From Tupaia tana (lineage: Eukaryota > Chordata > Mammalia > Scandentia > Tupaiidae): a stretch of 64,000 bases of DNA. The stretch is from contig JAKSZU010000016.1 in NCBI GenBank assembly GCA_026018925.1, positions 53,278,496 through 53,342,495 of the forward strand. The letters are read 5' to 3'. Under the pieces are notes generated by a model. It searched no databases. It worked only from the letters and a program-made list of their open reading frames with translations, and was not told where the DNA came from. Below, in pieces: positions 63,961-64,000 of this stretch. Position 1 is the stretch's first letter. Each line of letters begins with the position of its first letter. The translations under genes and the position numbers were made by a program.

Positions 63961-64000
63961 ACGCAAAAGTTGGGTCCCCGCCCCAGGTGGGTGACAACTG

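Overview
The window is nuclear DNA of a placental mammal. It is the orthologue of the human 7q11.23 (Williams-Beuren) interval, with CLDN4 (+), METTL27 (-) and the first coding exon of TMEM270 (+) in the human order. MIR and L2 repeats fit a placental mammal, and two short 7SL-derived monomers point to Euarchontoglires. The dominant repeat is a tRNA-derived SINE I do not know from primates, rodents, rabbits, carnivores, bats or ungulates. A colugo (Dermoptera, whose tRNA-derived SINEs are called CYN) is my best guess, from memory only and unverified.

Layout. 1-16.8 kb: almost solid repeats (old minus-strand L1s, LTR remnants, nested SINEs). 16.8-19 kb: GC-rich single-copy DNA. 19-33.8 kb: SINE nests, L1, L2 and MIR with single-copy islands, including an AP-1-rich stretch at 25.5 kb. 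33.8-38.5 kb: single-copy DNA around the single-exon CLDN4 gene (TATA-like box near 36034, CDS 36296-36925, poly(A) signal 37848). 38.5-44.5 kb: METTL27 on the minus strand, five coding exons giving an intact 252-residue methyltransferase; its stop codon lies in a MIR. 44.5-56 kb: repeats, with a 206-bp tandem duplication. 56.2-56.7 kb: a CpG island with no gene I can name. 59.9-61.9 kb: a processed cytochrome c (CYCS) pseudogene cut by three SINEs. 62.4 kb: TMEM270 exon 1; the rest of that gene lies beyond the window.

SINE names used here. Type 1: about 255 bp, tRNA-like head with A box TAGCGTAATGG and B box GGTTCGAGTCC, a body with a CCCCCCTGGGGGG palindrome, and the end CCCTATAGCAAAAACCTC plus oligo(A); many copies are young, CpG-rich and flanked by near-perfect target-site duplications (TSDs). 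Type 2: about 190 bp, related head (CCAGCAGGTGGCGTGGTGG), no central body, a CT-rich stretch and an AATAAA-rich tail. Type 3: an older long relative of type 1 ending CCTCTGGCAAAA or similar. Type 4: a separate old tRNA-like family whose head reads roughly GGTGGTGCAGCGGTAAAA. About one hundred copies can be delimited, often nested. On the minus strand the tail appears first as poly(T) and the head last.

CLDN4 is a tight-junction claudin, METTL27 a predicted SAM-dependent methyltransferase and TMEM270 a multi-pass membrane protein; they share a location and no obvious pathway. No intact mobile-element or viral gene was seen.
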